Source: Paracoccaceae bacterium
Lineage (GTDB): Bacteria; Pseudomonadota; Alphaproteobacteria; Rhodobacterales; Rhodobacteraceae
DNA: 12,331 nt
Direction of reading: 5' to 3'
Assembly: GCA_009922885.1 (NCBI GenBank)
Contig: RFUP01000031.1
Location: forward strand, 1-12,331
Positions 1 to 7,633 of the stretch are shown here, piece by piece. Position numbers and translations under genes: made by a program. A model generated the notes under the pieces. That model was not told the DNA's origin, made no database searches, and worked only from the letters and a program-made list of their open reading frames with translations. Within the stretch, counting starts at the first letter, position 1. Each line of letters begins with the position of its first letter.

Positions 1-659
1 ATCAGGAACCGCCCCGGCGTGCAATCGGAAAATCCCGCCGCACGGGCGGCATGCAGATAGGCGGTGTAGTCGCGCGCCAAGGCTTGCGCTTGTTGTTCCG
101 AATGCGTTTGAGCAGGGTCAGTTTCTCGTAACGTTGCGAGGAAGGCGCTCGCTTCGTTTCGCTTCGCCATCCGCTCTAATGTTTCGGCGGACCATGCCTC
201 GAAACTCTTGTCGAGAAGCCCGAGGTCGAGAAGCCATTCGCCGGGGTAGTCAACGATGTCGATATGCACGGTGCGCGCGCCGCTGATCCCTGCCAGAAGC
301 CCAGCGGGGCGGACCTTCAGCGAGATCCTGAGCTCGGAAACAGCGCGGGTGCTGTCGGGCCAATGCGGCTTCGGACCGGTAATGGCGGACAGGTGCGTTT
401 CGTAATCGAAGCGCGGAACCGTGTCGTCGGGCTGGGGAAGAAGATAGGCGGCTTCGATGCGGGAGGCGGGGCTGAACTGGCCCATTCGGCCCCGATCTAG
501 GAGGTTCGCCACGAGAGACGTGATGAATACGGTCTTCCCAGAGCGGGCAAGGCCTGTCACGCCAATGCGGATGACCGTTTCCGAGAAGGGAGCAACGAGG
601 GCTTCCGCCATGGTCTCGATCCGAGACGCGATCCCGTTCGTCAATTCTGAAATTACCAA
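1..659 (-). CDS. ycjX: YcjX-family P-loop NTPase (DUF463), N-terminal 219 codons, cut by window edge
   Basis: Reading the minus strand from 659 gives an open frame to the window edge, so about 219 of the usual ~465 residues are present. A Walker A motif, GLARSGKT, lies at residues 36-43. The family hallmark DYPGEWLLD follows at about 137-145, after a hydrophobic strand. YcjX proteins are predicted nucleotide-binding, stress-linked ATPase/GTPases of poorly known function, usually paired with the DUF697 membrane protein YcjF, which would lie beyond the left edge. The frame has a stop (TAG) seven codons upstream of position 659 and no ATG in between. TTG at 659-657 is the best start because GGAG (670-667 on the minus strand) sits 7 nt ahead of it. 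The gene is divergent from truA, with about 110 bp between. Family call is confident; the exact start is likely but not certain. Confidence 0.9.
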   Translation of the reverse strand, partial: MVISELTNGIASRIETMAEALVAPFSETVIRIGVTGLARSGKTVFITSLVANLLDRGRMGQFSPASRIEAAYLLPQPDDTVPRFDYETHLSAITGPKPHWPDSTRAVSELRISLKVRPAGLLAGISGARTVHIDIVDYPGEWLLDLGLLDKSFEAWSAETLERMAKRNEASAFLATLRETDPAQTHSEQQAQALARDYTAYLHAARAAGFSDCTPGRFL

Positions 660-666
660 ACCCGCA

Positions 667-670
667 CTCC
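667..670 (-). promoter_or_regulatory. Ribosome binding site that decides the TTG start of ycjX
   Basis: GGAG read on the minus strand lies 7 nt before TTG at 659-657. No ATG or GTG occurs in this frame between the upstream in-frame stop and the conserved YcjX region, so this site supports the TTG start. Confidence 0.5.
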
Positions 671-769
671 AAGGCTCCGCCTAACGCCAACATAAGCGCA
701 TGGCCCTCCAGAAAAAAGGGTTTCGCCTCGGCTCTTTTCCCCTGAAGCAAGACCGGATAGAGACGTGCC

Positions 770-1537
770 ATGCCTCGCTATGCTCTCCTCGTCGATTACC
801 ACGGTGCGCCGTTCTCCGGCTGGCAACGCCAGGCGGACCAGCCATCTGTGCAAGGCGCGATCGAGGCGGCTTTGGCGAAGCTGGAACCCGGCCCGCACAC
901 GATTGCGGCCGCAGGGCGCACCGATGCGGGCGTGCATGCGACGGGGCAGGTTGCGCATTGTGATCTTGAAAAGGACTGGGATGCGTTCCGGATTTCCGAG
1001 GCGCTGAATTTCCATTTGAAGCCCTTGCCCGTTGCGATTTTACGGGCGGCACGCGTCGAGGGAGACTGGCATGCCCGGTTCTCCGCCCATGAACGCCGCT
1101 ATACCTACCGCGTGATCGCGCGCCGCGCACCTCTGACGCGGGATGCCGGTTTGGCGTGGCAGGTGAAGAACCCGCTGGACGCAGGGGCGATGCAGGCGGC
1201 GGCGGACAAGATGCTGGGTTTGCACGATTTTACGACCTTCCGCGCAGCCCTCTGCCAAGCGAAAAGCCCGGTCAAGACACTGGACGAAGCCCGGATCGAA
1301 ACGCTGGAGGTGCCCGGGGGGATGGAATACCGCTTCCACTTCCGCGCGCGATCCTTCCTTCACAACCAGGTGCGTTCGATGGTGGGAAGCCTTGAGCGCG
1401 TGGGCACGGGGGCGTGGAACGTTGAGGATTTCGGGGCCGCCTTGGCGGCGGCAGACCGGACGCGTTGCGGGCCCGTTGCGCCACCTGACGGATTGACGCT
1501 GACCGGAGTGGGCTACGCAGCCGATCCCTTCCGATAG
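770..1537 (+). CDS. truA: tRNA pseudouridine(38-40) synthase TruA
   Basis: This gene encodes 255 residues, close to the usual 245-270. TruA isomerises uridine to pseudouridine at positions 38-40 in the anticodon arm of many tRNAs, in the cytoplasm. The N-terminus (RYALLVDYHGAPFSGWQRQ) is typical. The catalytic aspartate is D52 in GRTDAGVHA (residues 49-57). YTYRV at 111-115 supplies the conserved active-site tyrosine Y111, and FLHNQVRSMVG at 196-206 is the C-terminal RNA-binding/active-site block with R202. The ATG at 770 has only a weak purine-rich stretch (GGATAGAGA) before it, but it fits the family start exactly. The stop TAG at 1535-1537 provides the first base of a strong stem-loop. The gene is divergent from ycjX and convergent with the next gene. 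In many alphaproteobacteria truA sits next to fmt and def, which are not seen here. Confidence 0.97.
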   Translation: MPRYALLVDYHGAPFSGWQRQADQPSVQGAIEAALAKLEPGPHTIAAAGRTDAGVHATGQVAHCDLEKDWDAFRISEALNFHLKPLPVAILRAARVEGDWHARFSAHERRYTYRVIARRAPLTRDAGLAWQVKNPLDAGAMQAAADKMLGLHDFTTFRAALCQAKSPVKTLDEARIETLEVPGGMEYRFHFRARSFLHNQVRSMVGSLERVGTGAWNVEDFGAALAAADRTRCGPVAPPDGLTLTGVGYAADPFR

Positions 1538-1597
1538 GGGGGCGCTGCCCCCCGGCTTCGCCTCCCCCCGGGATATTTAGCAAAGAGAAAGAAGGGG
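1537..1597. terminator. Stem-loop plus GGGATATTT tail between truA and the convergent phosphodiesterase gene
   Basis: The arms GGGGGGC (1537-1543) and GCCCCCC (1547-1553) enclose a 3-nt loop. A small hairpin, GGC-TTC-GCC, follows, then CCCCCCGGGATATTTAGC and AAAGAGAAAGAAG. The first stem base is the last base of the truA stop codon. The block fills the spacer between two convergent genes, so it probably ends transcription from both sides, although the T-run is short. The same element recurs, inverted, after the SDR gene at 9850-9890. Confidence 0.6.
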
Positions 1598-2434
1598 TTA
1601 GTCGAGGAAGGGCTCGGCTTTCATCGTGCTCGGGATCGCTGCGCCGAGGCGTTTCAGGATGGTAGGAGCGAGTTGGAGTTGGTGCAGCACAGTATCGGGT
1701 GCGGGGCCTTTTGCGGGACCGAAATAGTAGAGCGCAAACTCTTGTTGTAGCGGGGTTTTTCCGCCGTGATGGCCGCGTTCGTCTTGGCCGTGGTCGGCGG
1801 TGACGATGACTTCGTAGCCTTGGGCGAGCCATTTCGGGATGAAGGGGGCGAGCATTTCATCCATGACGTAGCAGGCGTGGTCCATCTCTTCGCAATCGTG
1901 GTAGAAACGGTGGCCCATGCTGTCGAGAGTGCAGGTGTGGAGGATGCCGTAATCGAGGTTGAACCTGCCACAAAGCATTGAAAGCGTTGCGAAAAGATCG
2001 ACGTCGGAGGGGGTCATCTGGTTCTTCTGGCCATAGCCCGTCATGGTGTGGAAGCGGCCGTGGTTGATGGTCTGGCTTTCGGGCTCATCGTATTCGAGAT
2101 CGCGGACGAGATCGAAGGGGTGGCGGTTGAAAAACTCCGACCAGAAGCTGTGCGTGACCGCGCCCGTGACGCCTCCAGCCTTCCGGACTTCGGAAAAAAT
2201 GTCTGGAAAATCAATGCGAAAGACGTTGCCGTTGCCGGTGCAGCCGTGGGTTTGGGGGGGGAGGCCGGTGTGGATGGAGGCGTAGCAGGAGGCGGAGGTG
2301 GAGGGCAGGACGGAGCGCATTGTCCAGGTTTGGGCCATGCCTTGCTCGACCCAGCCTTCCAGATTTCCGAACAATTTCCGCCAGTTACGGAGGGGAACGC
2401 CGTCGAGGATGATGAGGAGGAGTTTCGATTTCAT
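1598..2434 (-). CDS. Type I phosphodiesterase/alkaline-phosphatase-superfamily hydrolase
   Basis: With ATG at 2434 the product has 278 residues and starts directly with the first metal-ligand strand (KLLLIILDGV, D11), which argues against the longer TTG start at 2512. Superfamily metal-site residues appear in order: D11; the nucleophile block LPSTSASCYASIHTGLPPQTHG starting at 43; D171 and H175 in DSMGH; D214-H215 in TADHG; and H223 in GHHGG, like the third-site histidine in GPI ethanolamine-phosphate transferases. By alignment with the PTxT motif the nucleophile is probably S48, where most relatives have threonine. There is no signal peptide or membrane segment and the protein carries six cysteines, so a cytoplasmic enzyme is likely. 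It would hydrolyse a phosphate mono- or diester, or a phosphonate; the substrate is unknown. It is co-directional with and downstream of the ABC transporter genes, across a 138-bp gap holding a hairpin and tandem repeats, so it may be semi-independent. Confidence 0.82.
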   Translation of the reverse strand: MKSKLLLIILDGVPLRNWRKLFGNLEGWVEQGMAQTWTMRSVLPSTSASCYASIHTGLPPQTHGCTGNGNVFRIDFPDIFSEVRKAGGVTGAVTHSFWSEFFNRHPFDLVRDLEYDEPESQTINHGRFHTMTGYGQKNQMTPSDVDLFATLSMLCGRFNLDYGILHTCTLDSMGHRFYHDCEEMDHACYVMDEMLAPFIPKWLAQGYEVIVTADHGQDERGHHGGKTPLQQEFALYYFGPAKGPAPDTVLHQLQLAPTILKRLGAAIPSTMKAEPFLD

Positions 2435-2479
2435 GGCTCTGACTCTACTCTCGATGAGGGGAAAAAACCGATTTCCGAA

Positions 2480-2509
2480 GCGTATGGATTGCGTATGGAT
2501 TGCGTATGG
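2480..2509. repeat. 11-bp tandem repeat, about 2.7 copies
   Basis: GCGTATGGATT occurs at 2480-2490 and 2491-2501, followed by a partial third copy (GCGTATGG) at 2502-2509. Read in the direction of the phosphodiesterase gene, the unit is AATCCATACGC, ending about 45 bp before its ATG. The position suits a regulator-binding array or simple replication slippage. Confidence 0.75.
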
Positions 2510-2537
2510 CAAGCGTCATGACGTTGGTGCTGCTCTA

Positions 2538-2560
2538 CGCCCCGAGGCAGGCCCGGGGCG
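2538..2560. terminator. GC-rich stem-loop just after the ABC ATPase gene
   Basis: The arms CGCCCCG (2538-2544) and CGGGGCG (2554-2560) enclose a 9-nt loop. The hairpin begins 12 bp beyond the ATPase stop codon. No T-run follows it in the direction of transcription, so it is more likely a partial terminator or mRNA 3'-end stabiliser than a full intrinsic terminator. Confidence 0.4.
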
Positions 2561-2572
2561 CAGGGCGTATTT

Positions 2573-4207
2573 TCAGTTTCCGGCGCTTTCCATGCGGCGC
2601 GAGGAGAGCACGTCTTCGAGCCAGCCCAAGCGCATTTCCGGCACCGACCCCAGAAGGAGGTCGGTGTAATCGTCGAAGGGCGGCGTGAGGACTTCGGTCT
2701 TGGTGCCGTAGCGCACGACGCGGCCCTTGAACATCACGGCGATGGAATCTGCGATGGCTTTCACCGTGGCCAGATCGTGGGTGATGAAAAGATAAGCCAC
2801 ATCTTCGGCTTTCTGGAGATCGAGCAGCAGTTTCAGGATGCCATCGGCCACGAGGGGATCAAGCGCCGAGGTGACTTCATCGCAGATGATAAGCTTGGGT
2901 TTTGCCGCCAAGGCCCGTGCGATGCAGACGCGCTGTTTCTGGCCGCCGGAGAGTTCGGCCGGATAGCGGTCGATGAAGCCTGCGCCCATTTCGATCTGGT
3001 CGAGGAGTTCCTGAATGCGCCTGCGCTTCGCCTCGCCCTTCAGGCCGAAGTAAAACTCCAGGGGGCGGCCGATGATCGTGCCGACCGTTTGGCGCGGGTT
3101 CATCGCCACGTCGGCCATCTGGTAGATCATCTGCAATTCCCGCAGATCATCGCGCGAGCGCCCCGCGAGGGTGGGCGAGAGGGTGCGGCCTGCGAAGTCG
3201 ATCTTGCCCGCCGACGGCGGCAGAAGGCCCGTAATCACACGGGCGAGCGTGGATTTGCCCGAACCGGACTCGCCCACGATGGCCAGCGTTTGCCCCGGTG
3301 CGAGCGAGACATTCACATCGGAGAGCACATCGAAATTGGTGCCGCGATAGCGCGCGGTGATGCCATTCACGGTAAGCACGGGAGCGGCAGGCTTTTTCTC
3401 CTGATGCTCGATGGAGCGCACCGAGACGAGCGCCTTGGTATACTCCTTGGCGGGGCGGTTGATGATCTGGTCGGTTTCGCCATGTTCGACCATCTCGCCG
3501 TGCCGCAGCACCATGATTTCATCCGAGACCTGTGCTACGACGGCGAGATCATGCGTGATGTAGAGCGCGGCGACGCCTGTATCGCGGATCGCGTCCTTGA
3601 TGGCAGCGAGCACGTCGATCTGGGTGGTCACGTCAAGCGCGGTGGTGGGTTCGTCGAAGACCACGAGATCGGGTTCGGGGCAAAGCGCCATGGCGGTCAT
3701 GGCGCGCTGCAACTGCCCGCCAGAAACCTGGTGCGGGTAACGGTTGCCGAAGGTTTCGGGATTGGGCAGGCCCAGCTTCTTGAAGAGCACGACGGCGCGT
3801 TTCTCGGCCTCTTCGCGCGAGCAACGGCCATGATGCACGGCGGCTTCCGTGACCTGCTCCATCAGCTTCTTCGCGGGATTGAAGGCGGCGGCAGCGGATT
3901 GGGCCACATAAGTGACTTCCGCACCGCGCACGGCGCGAAGGCCGCGTGGGGAGAGCTTGAGGATGTCACGCCCGTTGACGTGCACCTCGCCACCCGTGAT
4001 CCGCACGCCACCGCGCCCATAGGCCATGGACGAGAGGCCAATGGTGGATTTGCCAGCCCCGGATTCCCCGATGAGACCCAGAACGCGGCCCTTTTCGAGG
4101 GTGAAGGAAACGCCTTTCACGATCTCGATATCGCGCGACTTTTCCCCCGGCGGGTGGATGGTGGCACCGATTTGCAGGCCACGCACATCGAGCAGCATGT
4201 TGCCCAT
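2573..4207 (-). CDS. Dipeptide/oligopeptide-type ABC transporter ATPase with two fused nucleotide-binding domains (DppD-DppF type)
   Basis: The 544-residue protein contains two complete ABC domains. NBD1 (about 1-265) has Walker A GESGAGKST (47-55), Q-loop Q103, signature VSGGQ (161-165), Walker B LVVFDE (181-186) and switch H219. NBD2 (about 277-544) has Walker A GESGSGKST (312-320), signature LSGGQ (419-423), Walker B LIICDE (439-444) and switch H477. Both sites therefore look catalytically complete. Most Dpp/Opp systems encode DppD and DppF separately, and here they are one chain, as in YejF. The ATG at 4207 overlaps the permease TAA stop by 1 nt (TAATG), so translation is coupled; a second ATG lies three codons later. 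The protein would power the import complex on the cytoplasmic face of the inner membrane. NBD1 lacks the long C-terminal oligopeptide extension. Substrate unknown. Confidence 0.95.
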   Translation of the reverse strand: MGNMLLDVRGLQIGATIHPPGEKSRDIEIVKGVSFTLEKGRVLGLIGESGAGKSTIGLSSMAYGRGGVRITGGEVHVNGRDILKLSPRGLRAVRGAEVTYVAQSAAAAFNPAKKLMEQVTEAAVHHGRCSREEAEKRAVVLFKKLGLPNPETFGNRYPHQVSGGQLQRAMTAMALCPEPDLVVFDEPTTALDVTTQIDVLAAIKDAIRDTGVAALYITHDLAVVAQVSDEIMVLRHGEMVEHGETDQIINRPAKEYTKALVSVRSIEHQEKKPAAPVLTVNGITARYRGTNFDVLSDVNVSLAPGQTLAIVGESGSGKSTLARVITGLLPPSAGKIDFAGRTLSPTLAGRSRDDLRELQMIYQMADVAMNPRQTVGTIIGRPLEFYFGLKGEAKRRRIQELLDQIEMGAGFIDRYPAELSGGQKQRVCIARALAAKPKLIICDEVTSALDPLVADGILKLLLDLQKAEDVAYLFITHDLATVKAIADSIAVMFKGRVVRYGTKTEVLTPPFDDYTDLLLGSVPEMRLGWLEDVLSSRRMESAGN

Positions 4208-5019
4208 TAGCGGCCCCCTTTCAGCGAAGTGGTGCGATTGAGCACCCAGTCGGCCACGAGGTTGACCGAGATGGCCAAGGTGGCGATGGCGAAGGCGGGC
4301 ACGAGCGCGGCGGGAATGCCGTAGACGATGCCTTCCTTGTTTTCCTTCACGATCCCGCCCCAGTCCGCAGCGGGCGGTTGAACGCCCAAGCCGAGGAAGG
4401 AGAGCGTGGAGACGAAGAGCACCATGAAGATGAACCGCAGGCCCATTTCCGCCACGAGGGGCGAGAGGGCATTGGGCAGGATCTCGCGGAAGATCACCCA
4501 GAGGCGGCCTTCCCCGCGCAGGCGCGCGGCTTCGACATAGTCCATCACCGTGATGTCGACCGCGACGGCGCGGGCGAGGCGATAGACGCGGGTGGCATCG
4601 AGAAGCCCCATGACGAGGATCAAGACCGTGATCGTGACAGGCATCACCGAAAGCACGACGAGGGCGAAGATCAGTGAGGGGATTGCCATCACCAGATCGA
4701 CGAAGCGCGAGAGTGCCTGATCGACCCAGCCGCCGATGGTGGCGGCGAGGAAGCCGAGGATCGAGCCTGTGGTGAAGCTGAGGATCGTGGCGGCGGTGGC
4801 GATGAAGATCGTGGTGCGGCCGCCGTAGATCATGCGGGTGAGAAGATCACGCCCGATGGAGTCGGTGCCGAGCCAATGCTCGGGGCCCATCGGTTCCCAG
4901 ACGCCACCCACCACTTCCGCCATGCCGTAGGGGGCGATGACGGGAGCAAAGATCGCGGCAAGGAAGTAAAGCGCGGTGAAAAAGAGGCCGATCATGGCCG
5001 AGACGGGCATACGCATCAT
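4207..5019 (-). CDS. Dpp/Opp-type ABC transporter permease, DppC-like
   Basis: The 270-residue inner-membrane protein has a first membrane segment at about 8-30, the WLGTDSIGRDLLTRMIYGGRTT signature of DppC/OppC permeases starting at 49, and several further hydrophobic segments. The EAA-type coupling loop at about 162-183 (EAARLRGEGRLWVIFREILPN) docks on the ATPase. It is slightly shorter than typical DppC (about 290-300), with a short cytoplasmic N-terminus. The ATG at 5019-5017 overlaps the TGA of the upstream permease gene by 4 bp (ATGA), and its own TAA overlaps the ATPase start by 1 bp. This points to one coupled operon. It would form the translocation pore with the DppB-like protein. 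Confidence 0.95.
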   Translation of the reverse strand: MMRMPVSAMIGLFFTALYFLAAIFAPVIAPYGMAEVVGGVWEPMGPEHWLGTDSIGRDLLTRMIYGGRTTIFIATAATILSFTTGSILGFLAATIGGWVDQALSRFVDLVMAIPSLIFALVVLSVMPVTITVLILVMGLLDATRVYRLARAVAVDITVMDYVEAARLRGEGRLWVIFREILPNALSPLVAEMGLRFIFMVLFVSTLSFLGLGVQPPAADWGGIVKENKEGIVYGIPAALVPAFAIATLAISVNLVADWVLNRTTSLKGGR

Positions 5020-5972
5020 TTCGGGTGCCTCAGTCGCGGGTTCGAGAGGATCGAGACGATGTCTGCGATCATGTTGAGGCAGATGTAGACGGCGGCGAAG
5101 ACAAGGCCGCAGGCCTGCACCACGGGCACGTCCCGTTTCGCCACATGGTCGACGAGATACTGGCCCATGCCGGGATAGACGAAGACCACCTCCACCACGA
5201 CGACGCCGACGACGAGATAGGCGAGGTTCAGCATCACCACGTTGACGATGGGGGCGATGGCGTTGGGGAAGGCGTGACGAGCGATGACCTTGAAGGAGGA
5301 AAGCCCCTTCAATTCGGCGGTTTCGATATAGGCCGATTGCATCACGTTGAGGATGGCGGCGCGGGTCATGCGCATCATATGGGCGAGCACGACGAGGGTG
5401 AGCACGATCACCGGAAGGGCGATGGCGTTGAGTTTCTCGCCCAGCGACATGCCGTCATTGATCATGGCGACCGTGGTGAAGAGGCGCAGTTTCACGGCGA
5501 TGAAGTAGATCAGCACGTAGCCGATCAGGAATTCGGGGATCGAGATCGAGGCCAAGGTGACGCCGGAGATCAGCTTGTCGGGCCAGCGGCCTTCGTAGCG
5601 CACAGCGAGGAGGCCGAGGAAAATCGCCAGCGGTACCGAGATGATGGCAGCCCAGAAGGCGAGGAAAAGCGTGTTGCCGAGGCGTTTGCCCATGGTGTCC
5701 GCGATGTCGAGGCGGTTGGTGAGCGAGGTGCCCAGATCGCCATGGAGGACGCCGCCCAGCCAGTCGAAATAGCGCTGCACAGGGGGCACATCGAGGCCAA
5801 GCTCGGCGCGGAGGTTCGCAAGGGCTTGCGGGGTTGCGGATTGGCCGAGGATCGACTGCGCCACATCGCCCGGCAGGATCATTGTCCCGGCGAAGATCAG
5901 CGCGGAGGCCGCGACAAGGAGGAGGCACCCCAGCGCTAAGCGCTGGAGCACCAGTTTCAGGATCGGATGCAT
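5016..5972 (-). CDS. Dpp/Opp-type ABC transporter permease, DppB-like
   Basis: The 318-residue protein begins with a membrane segment (about 8-30) followed by the DppB hallmark LPGDVAQSILGQSATPQAL. Four to five further membrane segments follow, with the EAA coupling loop ETAELKGLSSFKVIARHAFPN at about 217-237. The start at 5972 follows the binding-protein stop by 17 nt, and I see no strong Shine-Dalgarno there, so coupling to the upstream gene or a weak site is likely. The stop overlaps the next permease start. Length and architecture are normal for DppB. It acts in the inner membrane with the DppC-like partner and the fused ATPase. Confidence 0.95.
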   Translation of the reverse strand: MHPILKLVLQRLALGCLLLVAASALIFAGTMILPGDVAQSILGQSATPQALANLRAELGLDVPPVQRYFDWLGGVLHGDLGTSLTNRLDIADTMGKRLGNTLFLAFWAAIISVPLAIFLGLLAVRYEGRWPDKLISGVTLASISIPEFLIGYVLIYFIAVKLRLFTTVAMINDGMSLGEKLNAIALPVIVLTLVVLAHMMRMTRAAILNVMQSAYIETAELKGLSSFKVIARHAFPNAIAPIVNVVMLNLAYLVVGVVVVEVVFVYPGMGQYLVDHVAKRDVPVVQACGLVFAAVYICLNMIADIVSILSNPRLRHPK

Positions 5973-5989
5973 CTATCGTGCACCGAGGC

Positions 5990-7585
5990 TCAGGCGAGCC
6001 AGCAGACTTGGCTGGCGCGGCCGCCCATAAGCTCGCCGGTGCCGTCCTTTTCCCAGCCCTGAACTTTTTCCGAGAGGCCATCGACATAGTCGTTGAACAT
6101 CGGGCAGATCAGGCCGCCTTCGTCACGCAGCATGTTGGCCATTTCGCTGTAGAGGGCCTTGCGCTTCGTGTCGTCCAGTTCGGCGCGGGCTGCGAGCAGC
6201 TTGGCGTCGAAATCGGCGTTCTTGAACTTGGTGTCGTTCCAGTCTGCCGTGGAGAGATAGGCGGTGGAATACATCTGGTCCTGCACCGGGCGACCGCCCC
6301 AGTAGGAGGCGCAGAAGGGCTGCTTGTTCCAGACTTCCGACCAGTAACCGTCGTTCGGCTCGCGCTTGATTTCGAGCGGGATGCCAGCGGCGGCTGCGGA
6401 TTGCTGGAAGAGAGCGGCGGCATCAACGGCACCCGGGAAGGCACCATCGGCAACGCGCAGGATGATCGGCGAACCGTCATGGCCCGACTTCTTGTAGTGC
6501 TCAGCGGCTTTCGCGGCGTCGTATTCACGCTGCGGGATCGCGCTGTCAAAGAGCGGGTAGGAAGCGTTGATCGGGAAGTCGTTGCCGACCGAACCGAAGC
6601 CCATGAGGATCTTGTCGACCATTTCCTGACGGTTGATCGCATACTTGAGCGCCAGACGCAGGTCGTTGTTGTCGAACGGTGCGGTATCGCAATGCATGAT
6701 GAACACGTAGTGGCCGGGGCCGCCCACGTTTTCCACACGCACGCCCGGTGCACGGCTCAGGAGGCCTGCAACTTTCGGGTCAACGCGGTTGACGATATGC
6801 GCCTGACCGGACTGGAGCGCCGCCATACGGGCCGTCGCATCGTTGATGACGATGATTTCGACTTCATCAACGTGGCCACGCGAGGAATCCCAGTAGTTCG
6901 GGTTCTTCTTGAAGAGGTGGCGCACACCGGGTTCGTCGGAGACGAGCATGTAAGCGCCCGAACCGATACCGGCTGCCGGATTGTCGAAGCCGCCGTCGGG
7001 CTGGATCATCAGGTGATAGTCCGCCATCAGGTACGGAAGGTCGGCGTTGGCGGTGTGGAGGTTCATCACGAAGGTGTCGCCATCAACCGACATCGACTCG
7101 ATGCCCTTGACGATGCCGAGCGCGCCCGACTTCGACTCTTCGTTCGAGTGACGCTCGATGGTGCGCATCACGTCCTGTGCCGTCACGGACTTGCCGTTAT
7201 GGAACTCGACGCCCGAACGGATCTTGAAGCGCCAGGTTTTCGCGTCGGGCGAGGATTCCACCGATTCCGCGAGGCGCGGGTCGATCGAACCGTCGGATTT
7301 CACTTCCACGAGGGTTTCTGCGAAAGCGTGAAGGTTGTGGTAGGGCACTTGGCTCGCGGCGAGTGCCGGATCGAGCGTGTTGGTGCTTTCACCACCGGTG
7401 GAGCCGATCTTCAGCGTGCCACCCTTGTTGGGGCCTGCAGCTTTCACGGCCGTGGAAAGCAGGGTGTTGGCCATCGCAGCCGTCACACCGAGCGCCGCCA
7501 TGCGGCCCACGAATTCACGACGGGTCATCCGACCCTTCGCGGCAAGTTTGGTGAAGTGTTGGATCTCGCGATCACGATCGTTCAT
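5990..7585 (-). CDS. Tat-exported family-5 extracellular solute-binding protein of a peptide-type ABC transporter
   Basis: From the ATG at 7585 the product is 531 residues. This start is chosen over an upstream TTG-type extension to 7651 because AGGGAGG lies 5 nt ahead. A twin-arginine signal is clear: TRREFVG at residues 21-27, a hydrophobic stretch to about 47 and probable cleavage near A49. The mature part opens with GGTLKIGSTGGE, and later has the typical family-5 blocks (DAKTWRFKIRSGVEFHNGKSVTAQDV; GSGAYMLVSDEPG; NPNYW). No lipobox cysteine is seen, so a soluble periplasmic receptor is expected. Tat rather than Sec export suggests it folds, perhaps with a bound cofactor or quickly, before leaving the cytoplasm. 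It is the first gene of the transporter set, 17 nt before the DppB-like gene. Family members bind peptides, nickel, opines, glutathione or plant metabolites; the ligand here is unknown. Confidence 0.95.
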   Translation of the reverse strand: MNDRDREIQHFTKLAAKGRMTRREFVGRMAALGVTAAMANTLLSTAVKAAGPNKGGTLKIGSTGGESTNTLDPALAASQVPYHNLHAFAETLVEVKSDGSIDPRLAESVESSPDAKTWRFKIRSGVEFHNGKSVTAQDVMRTIERHSNEESKSGALGIVKGIESMSVDGDTFVMNLHTANADLPYLMADYHLMIQPDGGFDNPAAGIGSGAYMLVSDEPGVRHLFKKNPNYWDSSRGHVDEVEIIVINDATARMAALQSGQAHIVNRVDPKVAGLLSRAPGVRVENVGGPGHYVFIMHCDTAPFDNNDLRLALKYAINRQEMVDKILMGFGSVGNDFPINASYPLFDSAIPQREYDAAKAAEHYKKSGHDGSPIILRVADGAFPGAVDAAALFQQSAAAAGIPLEIKREPNDGYWSEVWNKQPFCASYWGGRPVQDQMYSTAYLSTADWNDTKFKNADFDAKLLAARAELDDTKRKALYSEMANMLRDEGGLICPMFNDYVDGLSEKVQGWEKDGTGELMGGRASQVCWLA

Positions 7586-7590
7586 GGTAG

Positions 7591-7597
7591 CCTCCCT
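7591..7597 (-). promoter_or_regulatory. Strong ribosome binding site of the solute-binding protein gene
   Basis: AGGGAGG on the minus strand lies 5 nt before ATG 7585-7583. It is the strongest Shine-Dalgarno match I noticed at the starts checked and fits a binding protein needed in excess over the membrane components. It settles the start codon. Confidence 0.75.
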
Positions 7598-7633
7598 ATT
7601 GGCTTCCTGTTGGCGCCCCGGTTTGTCCGGTGA

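Noticed and set aside
250..771. Minus-strand frame of 173 residues starting near the truA promoter
   Set aside because: It is out of frame with the conserved YcjX motifs in the same region and its own translation shows no family signal.
2777..4210. 477-residue plus-strand frame opposite the ABC ATPase gene
   Set aside because: The minus strand carries two full ABC domains. The plus frame has the His/Asp/Gly-rich composition of an antisense shadow.
5025..5939. 304-residue plus-strand frame rich in His, Asp and Glu, superficially like a metal-binding protein
   Set aside because: It is the antisense of hydrophobic permease codons, which gives D/H/E-rich text. The real DppB-like gene is on the other strand.
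5834..7633. 599-residue open frame on the plus strand opposite the binding-protein gene
   Set aside because: It is antisense to a clear family-5 binding protein with signal peptide and ribosome binding site. High-GC third positions create long open antisense frames, and the translation has no recognisable family motif.
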